Positions 1 through 9,274 of a DNA stretch of 64,000 nucleotides are shown here, piece by piece (the stretch's first letter is position 1; every line of letters begins with the position of its first letter). The notes beneath the pieces were generated by a model. It had not been told where the DNA came from and ran no database searches. It saw only the letters and a program-made list of their open reading frames with translations. The DNA is from Loigolactobacillus coryniformis subsp. coryniformis KCTC 3167 = DSM 20001 (GTDB taxonomy: Bacteria > Bacillota > Bacilli > Lactobacillales > Lactobacillaceae): contig NZ_CP017713.1 of the NCBI RefSeq assembly GCF_002706425.1, positions 2,852,001 to 2,916,000 of the forward strand. The letters run 5' to 3'. Position numbers and translations under genes: made by a program.

Positions 1-398
1 ATGCTTGCATCAGGATAGAAAATAACATTTTGATGATCAACAATGCCGCCCAATCGCGCATAGAACTTTTCAGCACCGTTAGTCTTGGTCGTTAGTTGGA
101 CAAATCCGGCAAACGCGTGATCAAATGAGTCTTGCGCAACTTGAGCGATCAGGTGCGCCCCGATATGGCGCTGACGCATCTGACTAGCGACTTCCACATT
201 ATGGATCCGATCAAATTCGTTGCTGAAAATCCGCTCAAATAGAATCACACCAACAAGTCGTGTTTCCAACAATGCAATAAATAGTTGCCCGTTTGGGTAC
301 ATTTGAAGTAAATTTGCCCAATTAAATTGGAAATTTATTTCTGGCCAATACTTAGCCAAAAATTCTGCTTGGGTAACACGTTGATAAGTCATTTCCAT
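1..398 (-). CDS. GNAT-like acetyltransferase, 3' end outside window
   Basis: An open frame starts at ATG 398 on the minus strand and runs off the window edge without a stop, giving 132 codons. The product begins MEMTYQRVTQAEF. A hydrophobic strand (GQLFIALLETRLVGVILFER) is followed by a V-x-x-x-x-R-x-x-x-I-G-x-x-L stretch (about residues 69-85), resembling the acetyl-CoA binding beta4/alpha3 turn of GNAT enzymes, and then a FYARLGG segment typical of the GNAT C-terminal half. Substrate cannot be inferred. A second in-frame ATG two codons later is also possible. Family assignment rests on pattern only. Confidence 0.55.
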   Translation of the reverse strand, partial: MEMTYQRVTQAEFLAKYWPEINFQFNWANLLQMYPNGQLFIALLETRLVGVILFERIFSNEFDRIHNVEVASQMRQRHIGAHLIAQVAQDSFDHAFAGFVQLTTKTNGAEKFYARLGGIVDHQNVIFYPDAS

Positions 399-519
399 AG
401 CTTTATTATAGCATAATATGCTATTTTAGCATATTATACAGAACTCCCTCGTCATTAATTATAGCTAGCTATTAAAACCACAGCCCCACTATATTTAATC
501 TACGCAAAAAGTCACCGCT

Positions 520-765
520 TTATTTCGTCTTCGCAATTAAATCTAACGCCGCCTGCAATTCCGGCGTGACTGCCGTTGCCGGTAAATTAGCCGCCACGTT
601 AGCCGCTAAAATCAAGCCGATCGTTTTATCGATGGTCGAACGGACTGCAGTTAACTGAATCAGCACATCTTTGGCGGCGCGCTCCTCGGTCAGCATATTT
701 TGAATGCCGCGCAACTGACCTTCCGCGCGCTTTAATCGGTTTAAAAGTTGGTCGTTAGTTGTCAA
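520..765 (-). CDS. CsoR/FrmR-family (DUF156) regulator without metal ligands
   Basis: The 81-residue all-helical protein has the family signature RLKRAEGQLRGIQNML followed by DVLIQLTAVRSTIDK. CsoR, RcnR, FrmR and CstR use a Cys in the segment before DVL and a His/Cys in the next helix to sense copper, nickel, formaldehyde or persulfide. Here the Cys position is Ala (EERAAKDVL), the later ligand region reads AANVAANL, and the whole protein has no Cys or His. It should fold as a DNA-binding tetramer but cannot sense by the classical route. The start is TTG 765 behind GGGAGG. It lies downstream of asnB on the same strand, separated by a terminator-like hairpin. Confidence 0.8.
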   Translation of the reverse strand: MTTNDQLLNRLKRAEGQLRGIQNMLTEERAAKDVLIQLTAVRSTIDKTIGLILAANVAANLPATAVTPELQAALDLIAKTK

Positions 766-787
766 GTCGATTCCTCCCTGCTACTAT

Positions 788-834
788 ATGAAAAAACGTT
801 TCGGCCACTCTTTTTAGCGAGTAACTGAAACGTC
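788..834 (-). terminator. Rho-independent terminator after asnB
   Basis: Read on the minus strand, ACGTTTC pairs with GAAACGT, with an inner ACTC/GAGT helix, and the stem runs into TTTTTT. It follows the asnB stop codon directly. Confidence 0.6.
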
Positions 835-840
835 TTTCTT

Positions 841-2736
841 CTATTGAAATTGATCCAAGTTGATAAAGTAATCTTGATACCAAACTAAGAACGTGTAAAT
901 GACCCAAACTTGGCGACGACCATCTTGGGTATCCTTGTGGGTCGCCTCTAATAGATCAAGAATTTGTTGTTGATCGAAGAATTCCTTGACGAAATCCTGA
1001 CTGAAAAGATCACGTACTTGTTGATAGTACTTGTCTTCTAGCAGCCATTGATGGATCGGTACTGGGAAGCCTAATTTTGGCCGACTAGCAAATTCTTTAC
1101 CTAAATGTTTTTCAGAAGCGCGGCGGAATGCGTACTTAGTGTCCTTAGTGTTCAACAAATACTTGCTAGGAATACTGTTGGCCAATTCAGCCACATCGCG
1201 ATCTAAGAATGGTACCCGCAATTCTAAGCTGTGCGCCATCGAGATCTTATCAGCTTTTTGTAAAATATCGTTGGCCATAAAATGATGCAGATCAATGTAT
1301 TGCATTTGCTTCACTTCGTCAGCGTCTTTAACTTTTTTGAAATCACGTTGGTAGTTATCACTAACGTTCAAATCATTTTTGTACGCAGCGGTCACTAAAT
1401 TATTGGCTTCATCAGCGCTGAAAATCGTTGGGTGCTCGAAAGTATAGATCACTGATTCACCAACATAAAATTCGCTAGGTTTGGCTAAGCGCGTGTACAA
1501 ATGGACCTTACCGTGGAAGTTACGACCTTTTTTGATTCGGTTAGCCAACCGATAGCGCGTACCCCGTGGCAATTTGCGCAAGCCTTCCGCAAAAACTTTG
1601 ATCACTTCATTGTGCGAATGCATCCCATAATTGACGTAGCCGGCAAACATTTCATCAGCGCCCTCACCGGATAGCACCACGGTAACTTCCTTAGCGGCCA
1701 TTTCTGACAAGAACCACAGCGGAATTAGGCTAGGATTACCATCAGGTTCGTCCATGTGATACTGCATCAATGGGAACTTAGCGAAGGCATCGTCACCATG
1801 GACCGTGGTCGTGTGAAATTCCAACCCGAGATCGTCAGCTAACACTTTAGCCCGACCAGCTTCGTTGTAAGTTTCATCAAAACCGACACTGAAGACTTTT
1901 TCTGGCTTCAAAACGCTGGTTACGTAACTACTGTCGACCCCTTCAGAAAGGAAGCTACCCACAGGTACGTCCGCGATATGATGCAATTTAACTGATTCTT
2001 CGACTGATTTATTGATGGCTTCAACCGTTTCGTCAAAGCTCATATTATTTTCTTTGTATTCCGCATCCCAATATTGTTCAATATCAACGTGACCATCACG
2101 CCACATAAAATAATGGCCCGCGGGGAACTTGAAGACACCTTTGAAGAAGGTTTCATCCAAGTCATTGTATTGATTCATTAAATAAGGTTTGAGTGCATCC
2201 TTATTGAGCTGCTTTTTAAAGCCCGGATGCTTCATGAACGTTTTCAGTTCGCTAGAGAACATAAAGGTGCCATCATCTAAATAGGTGTAGTACAACGGTT
2301 TGATCCCAAAAAAGTCCCGGGCACCGAACAGTTCCTTTTTGACCGTATCCCAGATGAAAAAGGTGAACATGCCGCGGATACGTTTAAGCACGTCCTTACC
2401 CCAAGCTTCGTAGCCATGCAACAAAACTTCAGTATCGGTATGCGTTTTGAAAACATAGCCGAGGTTTTGTTCCAAATCGTCGCGCACGCTTTGATAGTTG
2501 TAAATTTCGCCGTTAAAGACGATCAGTTTAGTATTGTCCGCATTGTAGATCGGTTGCTTACCGTTGGTGAGATCAATGATCGACAACCGCCGGAAGCCCA
2601 GCGCAACATCTTCGTCAACATATTTTCCTTTGTCATTCGGGCCCCGATGTTTGATGACTTCAACTTGTTTGTCTAAAGTTAAGTTCTTATCATCAACCGA
2701 CAAATCACCGCCGGCAAAGCCGATAATTCCGCACAT
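841..2736 (-). CDS. asnB: Asparagine synthetase B, glutamine-hydrolysing
   Basis: The 631-residue protein converts aspartate, glutamine and ATP to asparagine. MCGIIGF places the N-terminal nucleophile Cys2 of a class II glutamine amidotransferase, followed by RHRGPND-type and FNGEIYNY motifs and the HTDTEVLLHGYEAWG segment. The synthetase half has the pyrophosphatase-loop motif SEGVDSSY (about residue 265; the common SGGxDS has E in place of the first G) and the LSGEGADEMFAGY motif. Length matches Firmicute AsnB. The start is ATG 2736 behind AAAGAGGAG. The upstream region holds a dispersed repeat element rather than a T-box, so no leader control is visible. Confidence 0.95.
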   Translation of the reverse strand: MCGIIGFAGGDLSVDDKNLTLDKQVEVIKHRGPNDKGKYVDEDVALGFRRLSIIDLTNGKQPIYNADNTKLIVFNGEIYNYQSVRDDLEQNLGYVFKTHTDTEVLLHGYEAWGKDVLKRIRGMFTFFIWDTVKKELFGARDFFGIKPLYYTYLDDGTFMFSSELKTFMKHPGFKKQLNKDALKPYLMNQYNDLDETFFKGVFKFPAGHYFMWRDGHVDIEQYWDAEYKENNMSFDETVEAINKSVEESVKLHHIADVPVGSFLSEGVDSSYVTSVLKPEKVFSVGFDETYNEAGRAKVLADDLGLEFHTTTVHGDDAFAKFPLMQYHMDEPDGNPSLIPLWFLSEMAAKEVTVVLSGEGADEMFAGYVNYGMHSHNEVIKVFAEGLRKLPRGTRYRLANRIKKGRNFHGKVHLYTRLAKPSEFYVGESVIYTFEHPTIFSADEANNLVTAAYKNDLNVSDNYQRDFKKVKDADEVKQMQYIDLHHFMANDILQKADKISMAHSLELRVPFLDRDVAELANSIPSKYLLNTKDTKYAFRRASEKHLGKEFASRPKLGFPVPIHQWLLEDKYYQQVRDLFSQDFVKEFFDQQQILDLLEATHKDTQDGRRQVWVIYTFLVWYQDYFINLDQFQ

Positions 2737-2767
2737 ATAAACTCCTCTTTCGTTGTGAATATTCAGA

Positions 2768-2879
2768 GTGTAAAATTAGGCGCTCAGATTCTGGAACAGA
2801 GCCTAGTTTACCGATAAGATACACGCAGTGAATCGTTCGGTAAACGTAGCTATGTGCAAGAATCTGCCTAATTTTACAC
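2768..2879. repeat. Dispersed hairpin repeat, copy 1 (short form)
   Basis: A 112-bp element whose ends pair: GTGTAAAATTAGGC at the left and GCCTAATTTTACAC at the right, extended by AGATTC/GAATCT. Inside is a second stem TTTACCG/CGGTAAA enclosing GATAAGATACACG and AATCGTTC. The core recurs at 35857-36215 and, in longer or diverged form, at 30911-31134 and 58045-58165. No protein is encoded. Confidence 0.7.
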
Positions 2880-3277
2880 GTTTACACCAAACAATTGGCA
2901 ATGGTGAACGCCCATTACCATGCCATAAAAATAACCGCACAGCGCACGGTTACCTTATGTTTACAAGCATAACTTTCATTATAACATTATGTGCGTTAGA
3001 GAACAGGGGCGGTTCAATAAAATTATATGCTCATTTGTAATGGAAATATTGCGATTCGGTAACAAGCAAAATAGACGCACACCTGTTCGAGCCCGGTAAG
3101 TGTCACCAAAATGTAATCTACTCAGCGTTGACACCGTTTTGATGAGATGCTAATTTATACATATGTAGTAGTAGATAATTTAACAATAATTTAATTAATT
3201 TTAAACTTTTTGAAATATTAACCCACCATTCAACTGTTAGACACAGGTTGTATAAAATTTGGGAGGATCTTATCATT
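2880..3277. other. Intergenic region, divergent from asnB
   Basis: No convincing gene. It contains a weak AACCG...CGGTT hairpin near 2932-2951 and AT-rich sequence leading to the autolysin ribosome binding site GGGAGG (3261-3266). Confidence 0.5.
3128..3156 (+). promoter_or_regulatory. Candidate sigma-A promoter for the autolysin
   Basis: TTGACA at 3128-3133 and TAATTT at 3151-3156, spaced by 17 bp, about 120 bp upstream of the start codon. The -35 is perfect and the -10 is weak. Confidence 0.45.
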
Positions 3278-6067
3278 ATGCAAAAAGAAACAAACGAACA
3301 GAAAGTACATTATAAAATGTATAAGGCTGGGAAAACCTGGGTCTTCACTGGGATCTCAGTCTTAACATTAGGTTTAGGTATTTTTGGTGCTCAAAACGCC
3401 GCTAATGCCGCTACCAGTACTAAAACGACCGATGACCAAGCCACAACTGATGACAACGCTGATTTAACCAGCAACACAGCAACACTTAAAACAAGTGCAG
3501 TAGCGGCAGCAAGTACGGCTGCACAATCGACAGCTGACAGTACAGCTCAATCCGCGGCAGCAGTTAGTACAGCCAAATCTGCAGCAGCAAGTGCTGCGGC
3601 GGCATCAACAGCTGCCAGTCAAACTGCACAATCAACGGCTGATAGCTTAGCAGCTAAGTCGGCTGCGGCTAGCACTGCCGCTAAGGCTGTTGCTGCTAAA
3701 TCAACGGCTGCCAGCCAAGCTGCACAATCAGCCGCAGCTTCAACTGCAGTTAAAAATGCTGCCCTCAGCGGCCAAACGGTTTTAGCAACAGCATTACAAA
3801 ATGAAAGCAGTACAGCCACTAGTACAGCGAGCCAAGCTGATACGACTAAAGCTGCTAGCAATACAACTAGCCAAACTGCTGCAGCAACGAGTACAACGCC
3901 AACAGCCAGTGCGGCGGCTGGCAACGAAGCAAAAACTGCTAGCTCAACAGCTGCCACTACAGAAACTACTAGTACTGTAGCTAATTCGGCAGCAACTGCT
4001 GATTCTACAGCTAGCCAGGCGACAACAGCTGAGCAAGCTGCAACTGATGCCGATAAGGCCACATCTGATGAAGCAGCCACTAGCACAGATACAACTGCCA
4101 CTACCGACAAAGCTGAAAGTGACGTAGCGGCGACAACTGATACCACTGCAGACAGTACTGCTGCTGAAGTAACTACGGATCAAGCGACTACGGATAGCAC
4201 GTCCACTGACACTGCTGCAGCAGCGACTTCAACCGCTAGTACTGGTAACTCAACTGCAACTAGCCAGGCCAGTGCTGAAAGCACTGCCGCAACTGAAGTG
4301 GTTGCTAGCCAAGCGAGCACGAGTACTGCAGCAAGCCAAGCTAGCTCAGCGCCAGTTTACGCTTTAGGCGATGTTGACGATGCTGCTTTGTATTCAGCTA
4401 AAGCAGTCGCTCTAGCTGAATACAAAGCTACTGGTCAAGCCCAAACAATTACCCGCGTAGCTGCTAACTATTACTTATCAGCGGCTAACCAAGCTTTCTT
4501 AGATAGTATTAAAGCCGGCGCCATTGCTGGATGGAAAAAATATGGTATTTTACCATCCTTAACGGCAGCCCAAGCGATCCTTGAAAGTGGTTGGGGTAAA
4601 TCTAGTTTAGCGGCTAATTACCATAACTTATTTGGGATCAAAGGCTCATACAACGGGCAATCCGTTTCATTGCCAACTAATGAATATTACGGTTACTGGA
4701 CGACGATCTATGACTATTTCCGGGTTTATCCAAATAACTCAGCTAGCGTCGAAGACCACGGCTTATTCTTAACTCAGAATTTACGTTATCATAACTTAAT
4801 CGGCGTTACTAATGCCGCAACTGCCACCACTTTGATTCGCCAAGACGGTTATGCAACTGCACCAAGCTACAGCAGTCAATTACTGAATATTATCAATTCT
4901 TACGGTTTGACAGCGTGGGATCAGATTGCCTTCAGTGGTGGTTCAGTTTCAACTTCTACAGGTAGCTCAAGTAGCAGTTCTAGCACCGCCATTGGTTCAA
5001 CTTACACAGTTCAAAGTGGTGACACTTTATCGGCAATCGCTAATAAATACGCGACAACTGCTGCTAATTTAGCCAGCAAGAACAATTTAAGTAATCCTAA
5101 TTTGATCTATGTCGGTCAAGTACTTAATGTTGCCACAACAACGAGCAGCTCAAATACTGGTAGCACTACAACTGTTGGTAATACTAAGTATTACACGGTG
5201 CAAAGTGGCGATACTTTATCCGCGATTGCACGGACTTATAATACGACAGCTGCGACTCTGGCTAGCAAAAATAATTTAGCCAACGCTAATTTGATCTACG
5301 TTGGTCAAAAATTAATCGTCAGCTCCAGCGCTGCTACTTCAACCAACACTAGTGCCAACAATACGACTTCAAGTAAGTATTACACAGTTCAAAGTGGTGA
5401 CACTTTATCAGCAATCGCTAGAACTTTTAACACAACAACTGCAAGTATTGCTAGCAAGAATAATATCAGTAACGCCAACTTGATCTATGTCGGTCAAAAA
5501 CTATTGGTTAGCGGTTCAACTGCCACAGCTAATTCGACTGCCAGCCAAACTAGCAGCAGTACTTATTATACAGTTAAGAGTGGCGATACTTTATCCGCTA
5601 TTGCTAGTAAATACAATACAACTGCAGCTAACTTAGCCAGCAAAAATAGCATTAGTAATGCTAATCTAATTTACGTTGGTCAAAAATTAGTTGTTGGTGG
5701 TTCAACTGCTAAGGTGACAACAACTGCTAAGACAACATCATCTAGTAACACTTACACCGTTAAAAGTGGTGACACTTTATCCAGTATTGCCAGCAAAAAT
5801 GGGACGACTACTGCCAGCCTAGCTAGCAAAAATAATATTAGTAACGCCAACTTGATCTACGTCGGCCAAGTACTAACGTTATCCGGTAGCACTGCAACTA
5901 GCGCTACCGTAACACAGTTAAGTAATAGTAGCAGTTATACCGTTAAAAGTGGCGATAGTCTGTATAGCATCGCCGCTGCACATGGTACTACTGTGCAAGC
6001 ATTAGCCAGCAAAAATGGGATCAGCAATACTAGCTTGATCTACGTTGGCCAAAAAATCAGCTTCTAA
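3278..6067 (+). CDS. Secreted LysM autolysin (glucosaminidase, six LysM)
   Basis: The 929-residue cell-wall hydrolase cleaves glycan chains of peptidoglycan. ATG 3278 follows GGGAGG. An N-terminal KxYKxGKxW signal ([13 protein letters not shown], residues 13-25) and ANA-type cleavage lead into a roughly 330-residue Ala/Ser/Thr-rich stretch, probably a wall-spanning, glycosylatable linker. A glucosaminidase domain follows (about 410-560: [17 protein letters not shown], with the catalytic Glu of that motif, then NLFGIKG). Six LysM modules ([13 protein letters not shown]...NLIYVGQ) end the protein and should bind peptidoglycan. The LysM copies are very similar to one another, and the linker codons are repetitive enough to leave long open frames on the opposite strand. 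It is monocistronic, closed by a strong terminator. Confidence 0.9.
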   Translation: MQKETNEQKVHYKMYKAGKTWVFTGISVLTLGLGIFGAQNAANAATSTKTTDDQATTDDNADLTSNTATLKTSAVAAASTAAQSTADSTAQSAAAVSTAKSAAASAAAASTAASQTAQSTADSLAAKSAAASTAAKAVAAKSTAASQAAQSAAASTAVKNAALSGQTVLATALQNESSTATSTASQADTTKAASNTTSQTAAATSTTPTASAAAGNEAKTASSTAATTETTSTVANSAATADSTASQATTAEQAATDADKATSDEAATSTDTTATTDKAESDVAATTDTTADSTAAEVTTDQATTDSTSTDTAAAATSTASTGNSTATSQASAESTAATEVVASQASTSTAASQASSAPVYALGDVDDAALYSAKAVALAEYKATGQAQTITRVAANYYLSAANQAFLDSIKAGAIAGWKKYGILPSLTAAQAILESGWGKSSLAANYHNLFGIKGSYNGQSVSLPTNEYYGYWTTIYDYFRVYPNNSASVEDHGLFLTQNLRYHNLIGVTNAATATTLIRQDGYATAPSYSSQLLNIINSYGLTAWDQIAFSGGSVSTSTGSSSSSSSTAIGSTYTVQSGDTLSAIANKYATTAANLASKNNLSNPNLIYVGQVLNVATTTSSSNTGSTTTVGNTKYYTVQSGDTLSAIARTYNTTAATLASKNNLANANLIYVGQKLIVSSSAATSTNTSANNTTSSKYYTVQSGDTLSAIARTFNTTTASIASKNNISNANLIYVGQKLLVSGSTATANSTASQTSSSTYYTVKSGDTLSAIASKYNTTAANLASKNSISNANLIYVGQKLVVGGSTAKVTTTAKTTSSSNTYTVKSGDTLSSIASKNGTTTASLASKNNISNANLIYVGQVLTLSGSTATSATVTQLSNSSSYTVKSGDSLYSIAAAHGTTVQALASKNGISNTSLIYVGQKISF

Positions 6068-6079
6068 TTGAATTATTTT

Positions 6080-6125
6080 AAAGCCGTTATGTCTGAAATC
6101 ATCAGGCATAGCGGCTTTTTTTATT
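6080..6125 (+). terminator. Terminator of the autolysin gene
   Basis: AAAGCCG-TTATG pairs with CATAG-CGGCTTT and runs into a seven-T tract. Confidence 0.85.
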
Positions 6126-6177
6126 TTCCTTACGCCAGTACTGCATAAATATGCTATAATATTTAGGTAAGTTATTT

Positions 6178-6250
6178 GGGTCCGTAGCTCAGTTGGGAGA
6201 GCGCCTGCTTCGCATGTAGGAGGTCGACGGTTCAAGTCCGTTCGGATCCA
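6178..6250 (+). tRNA. tRNA-Ala (anticodon CGC)
   Basis: The cloverleaf is complete: acceptor GGGTCCG/CGGATCC, D arm GCTC/GAGC, anticodon arm CCTGC-TTCGCAT-GTAGG with anticodon CGC reading GCG alanine codons, T arm GACGG-TTCAAGT-CCGTT, discriminator A. The 3' CCA is not encoded (ATT follows), so it must be added by CCA nucleotidyltransferase. A TATAAT at 6155-6160 lies about 18 bp upstream of the mature 5' end, with no clear -35. A short terminator follows, so the gene is transcribed alone. Confidence 0.93.
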
Positions 6251-6261
6251 TTCCGTACCTG

Positions 6262-6290
6262 ACCGCCGTTTGCTATAGCGACGGTTTTTA
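6262..6290 (+). terminator. Terminator of tRNA-Ala
   Basis: ACCGCCG pairs with CGACGGT (one wobble) and is followed by TTTTTATTTTT. Confidence 0.7.
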
Positions 6291-6305
6291 TTTTTGCTTT
6301 TATAC

Positions 6306-6339
6306 AAAACCAGCAGCTTAATTAAGTTGCTGGTTTTTT
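6306..6339. terminator. Hairpin terminator, plus-strand side
   Basis: AAACCAGCA pairs with TGCTGGTTT and runs into TTTTTT. It may back up the tRNA terminator. Confidence 0.65.
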
Positions 6340-6347
6340 GATTGAAC

Positions 6348-6378
6348 AAAAAAACGACTCAATAACTGAGTCGTTTTT
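6348..6378 (-). terminator. Terminator of tyrS
   Basis: AAAACGACTCA and TGAGTCGTTTT form a long perfect stem; on the minus strand it follows the tyrS stop and ends in a T-run. It can work in both directions. Confidence 0.8.
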
Positions 6379-6385
6379 AACTATT

Positions 6386-7639
6386 TTATTTTACTCGTGC
6401 TAAGAAATAACGTTTCTTACCGCGCCGAACGATAACGAAGCGCCCATCAAAGGCAGCCGTGGGGTCTAATTCAAATTCAACGTCGCGAATACGTTCACCA
6501 TTGACGGTGATCGCCCCATTCGTCACATCCTCGCGCGCTTGCCGCTTAGAAGGTTCGATCTTGGTGTCAACCAACCATTGTACAATATTGGCCTTCTCAG
6601 CGGTCACATCGACTGATGGTACATCACGGAAACCTTGTTCGATCTCTTCTGCAGTTAAAGCGGTCACATCGCCAGAGAACAATGCTTTAGAAATGTGTTC
6701 CGCTTCAACAACTGCTTGTTCGCCGTGCACAAATTTAGTTACTTCTTGTGCTAAACGCCGTTGTGCTTCCCGCTTTTCGGGTTCCGTTGCTACTTTTTCA
6801 GCTAGAGCTTCAATTTCGGCACGATCCAAGAACGTGAAATACTTCAAGTAACGAACAACATCCCGATCATCTTGGTTTAACCAGAACTGGTAGAATTCGT
6901 ACGGTGTTGTCCGCTCTGGATCTAGCCAAACGGCGCCACCGGCAGTTTTACCAAACTTAGTCCCATCAGCTTTCAACATCAATGGAATCGTCAAACCAAA
7001 GACCTTAGCGTCAGCACCTTCTTGCCGATGGATCAAGTCAGTCCCAGCAGTGATGTTGCCCCATTGATCGGCGCCACCAATTTGTAGTTGAACGTCGTTG
7101 TATTTGTATAAATGCAAGAAATCGATCGACTGCAAAATTTGATAAGTAAATTCAGTGTAAGAAATCCCTACTTCTAGCCGGCTAGCAACAATTTCCTTAT
7201 TCAACATCGTATTAACGTTGAATAATTTACCGTAATCGCGCAAGAAATCTAGCAATGACAGTTTGGACAACCAATCATAGTTATCAACGATCGTGAAGTT
7301 TTCCGTACCAAACAATTTCTCCATTTGTGCCGTCAGATGTTCTTTATTGGCTTGCACTTGGTCCATTGTCTGCAAAACTCGTTCGGAATTTTTACCCGAA
7401 GGATCGCCAATGGCACCAGTACCGCCACCGATAACGATCACGGGATGATGGCCGGCTAATTGGAATCGTTTCAGCACCATGAATGGAATCAAATGCCCAA
7501 TATGCAAGCTAGAACCAGTTGGATCAACCCCGCAATATAAACTAATTGATTTTTTCTGCGTTAGTTCTTTAAGTCCGTCTTCGTCGATCACTTGATTGAT
7601 CGCCTCGCGCCATGTAAGATCCGCCATAATATCTGTCAT
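6386..7639 (-). CDS. tyrS: Tyrosyl-tRNA synthetase
   Basis: The 417-residue class I enzyme charges tRNA-Tyr. The start is ATG 7639 behind AAAAGGAG; the open frame upstream is T-box leader sequence. The HIGH-type motif reads HIGHL (in SSLHIGHLIPF), the KMSKS-type loop is KFGKT (in DGTKFGKTAGG), and the tyrosine pocket motif GGADQWGNI is present. A C-terminal S4 RNA-binding domain closes the protein (KRQAREDVTNGAITVNGE). Synthesis is controlled by the Tyr T-box immediately upstream. Confidence 0.97.
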   Translation of the reverse strand: MTDIMADLTWREAINQVIDEDGLKELTQKKSISLYCGVDPTGSSLHIGHLIPFMVLKRFQLAGHHPVIVIGGGTGAIGDPSGKNSERVLQTMDQVQANKEHLTAQMEKLFGTENFTIVDNYDWLSKLSLLDFLRDYGKLFNVNTMLNKEIVASRLEVGISYTEFTYQILQSIDFLHLYKYNDVQLQIGGADQWGNITAGTDLIHRQEGADAKVFGLTIPLMLKADGTKFGKTAGGAVWLDPERTTPYEFYQFWLNQDDRDVVRYLKYFTFLDRAEIEALAEKVATEPEKREAQRRLAQEVTKFVHGEQAVVEAEHISKALFSGDVTALTAEEIEQGFRDVPSVDVTAEKANIVQWLVDTKIEPSKRQAREDVTNGAITVNGERIRDVEFELDPTAAFDGRFVIVRRGKKRYFLARVK

Positions 7640-7669
7640 AATTTCTACTCCTTTTCTAACGTTAAAACA

Positions 7670-7885
7670 AAAAAAGTCCCCGATCCATTGATCAGGGACG
7701 AAAAATTCCGCGTTACCACCCAAGTTATAGCTTTACGCTACCACTCATACATGTAAACGACATGCGCGTCAACACGGTTTTTCAAAGTTGTAATTCATCA
7801 CCTAGCTGCTATCAGTTTTCAGCGCCACTGACTTTCTGCAATGCCACTAAGCGACTACTAGTCTTAACGTGTTCATTATTAAATT
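7670..7885 (-). promoter_or_regulatory. T-box leader, tyrosine-specific, upstream of tyrS
   Basis: On the minus strand the antiterminator carries the T-box motif GGGTGGTAACGCGG near 7717, followed by terminator GTCCCTGATC...GATCGGGGAC with T-run (about 7671-7695). Stem I has an AGTA element and a GAA-T-TAC specifier context near 7793, so the specifier codon is TAC (Tyr). Uncharged tRNA-Tyr should pair with the specifier and T-box and allow readthrough into tyrS. Confidence 0.9.
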
Positions 7886-7891
7886 AGTTTC

Positions 7892-7920
7892 AATATAGCC
7901 TAGCTTGGCCGACCTGTCAA
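7892..7920 (-). promoter_or_regulatory. Promoter of the tyrS leader
   Basis: On the minus strand TTGACA (7920-7915) and TATATT (7897-7892) are separated by 17 bp, placing the start about 7885, at the 5' edge of the T-box. Confidence 0.8.
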
Positions 7921-7953
7921 TAGTCGATGCCAAAAGGGGTTTATGCAAAGAGG

Positions 7954-8595
7954 CTAATTGGCCTTTTGGCTGACGTTAGCTAGAAAATGCGTATCGTTCC
8001 AGCGTGGCAAGGTGAACGACATATCTGCCGTGCCCTGTAGCACGCTGATACTGGTATTGTCTAACTGTGGCTGCGTCATGATCTCACCAATAGATGCCCC
8101 CAGCGCTGACCGAATCATCAGCGTCAGCATCGTCCCGTGGCCGACGATCAATAACCGTTGCTGCGGAAATGCCTTCACTAATTGATGCAATAATGCTTGG
8201 CCCCGTGCAACCACTGACGTAAAAGTTTCGCCGTGGAAACTTTGTGGATCGTAGTGAACAGGATCAGCAAAGAAGCGGCGCAACGCGGGATCTTGATTCG
8301 CTTCTTTGATTAAATGCCCCTCCCAATCACCAAAATCCATTTCGTGTAATTGCTCAGCAATCTGCATCGTTGGTGCAGTTGGATTAGGTGCCAATACTAA
8401 TTTAGCTGTTGCTTGAGCGCGCTTTTGCGGGCTGACAAAAACTTGGTCGAATGTAACTTGCTGCAATTCCCGACCAGCGGCTTGAGCCCCGCTCACCCCA
8501 GTAGCAGTCAGTGGCGTATCAACGTGTGCCCCATTGATCTTCTTTTCTTGATTAATGATCGTTTGTCCGTGGCGTATGAAATAAAGTTCCGTCAT
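7954..8595 (-). CDS. Histidine phosphatase family protein (PGM-like)
   Basis: The 213-residue protein belongs to the phosphoglycerate mutase-like branch-1 histidine phosphatases. The phospho-accepting RHG motif is at residues 8-10 (FIRHGQT), the second arginine region is SPQKRAQATA, and the second catalytic His is in VGHGTML. The substrate cannot be read from the sequence; relatives act on phosphosugars, phosphoglycerate or cobalamin precursors. The start is ATG 8595 behind AAAGGAG. It is a single gene between tyrS and a glpT remnant. Confidence 0.85.
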   Translation of the reverse strand: MTELYFIRHGQTIINQEKKINGAHVDTPLTATGVSGAQAAGRELQQVTFDQVFVSPQKRAQATAKLVLAPNPTAPTMQIAEQLHEMDFGDWEGHLIKEANQDPALRRFFADPVHYDPQSFHGETFTSVVARGQALLHQLVKAFPQQRLLIVGHGTMLTLMIRSALGASIGEIMTQPQLDNTSISVLQGTADMSFTLPRWNDTHFLANVSQKAN

Positions 8596-8665
8596 TAGTG
8601 CCGCTCCTTTTCTACCTCACTATAAATTGCTGGAGGAATATCCTCCTCATTATAGAATAGAGCGG

Positions 8666-9121
8666 CTACTTAGTCACCTGTTGCCCACGAACTTTCCACG
8701 TTATCGCAAATAGGACTGCCGCAAACAACGCTGCGAACACGATCGTCAAAAAGCCCGTTGCCCAACCAAAATGGTCAACGATCATACCCATAAAGGCGTT
8801 TGCCATTACCGAACCGAATAGATAACCAAATAGTCCAGTTAAGCCGGCAGCAGTCCCAGCCGCCTTTTTAGGCACTAAATCAAGTGCCTGTAGCCCGATC
8901 AACATTACTGGCCCGTAAATCAAGAAGCCGATCATAACCAAGGAAAGATTGATCCAAAATATCGAAGTCGCTTGCCAATAAACGATCGTAAAAGCAGTCA
9001 CCCCGAGCATAAAAACAAAACCAGCCGGGCCACGACGACCTTTGAAAATCTTATCGGATACCCAGCCAGCAAAAATTGTACCTGGAATCCCCGCAATTTC
9101 GTACAAGAAATAACGTACTTA
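8666..9121 (-). pseudogene. glpT-like transporter remnant (C-terminal third)
   Basis: About 150 codons match the C-terminal part of GlpT/UhpT organophosphate:phosphate antiporters: [20 protein letters not shown], then [17 protein letters not shown] and [20 protein letters not shown]. Full-length family members are about 450 residues, so roughly two thirds of the gene, including the start, is missing. A TAA ends the frame upstream at about 9121. No ribosome binding site supports an internal start. It is read as a deletion relic. Confidence 0.85.
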
Positions 9122-9220
9122 GAATAGCATCAACGAGCTGGAAAAACAATTTATTTTGCTTATTTTCAAATGTAGACCAATTACATGATATATTTAATTA
9201 TCGTTTACATAATTAAGATA

Positions 9221-9262
9221 ATAAAAATAGACCAATCATAGTTATTACTACGATTGGTCTAC
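9221..9262 (-). terminator. Terminator of the thioredoxin gene
   Basis: TAGACCAATC(G)TAG pairs with CTA(T)GATTGGTCTA around a TAATAA loop and runs into TTTTTATT on the minus strand. Confidence 0.8.
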
Positions 9263-9274
9263 TAATCACGCTCA

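Noticed and set aside
2737-2900. Asn T-box upstream of asnB
   Set aside because: No GGTGG-type T-box motif or antiterminator; the structure matches the dispersed repeat instead.
2828-3040. 70-codon plus-strand frame downstream of copy 1 of the repeat
   Set aside because: Starts inside the repeat, no Shine-Dalgarno, non-coding composition.
3619-4183. Long open frames on the minus strand opposite the autolysin linker
   Set aside because: They result from repetitive Ala/Ser/Thr codons of the real gene; no ribosome binding sites and absurd Val/Ala composition.
8666-9106. Functional small MFS transporter
   Set aside because: Starts in the middle of the GlpT fold and lacks about two thirds of the protein.
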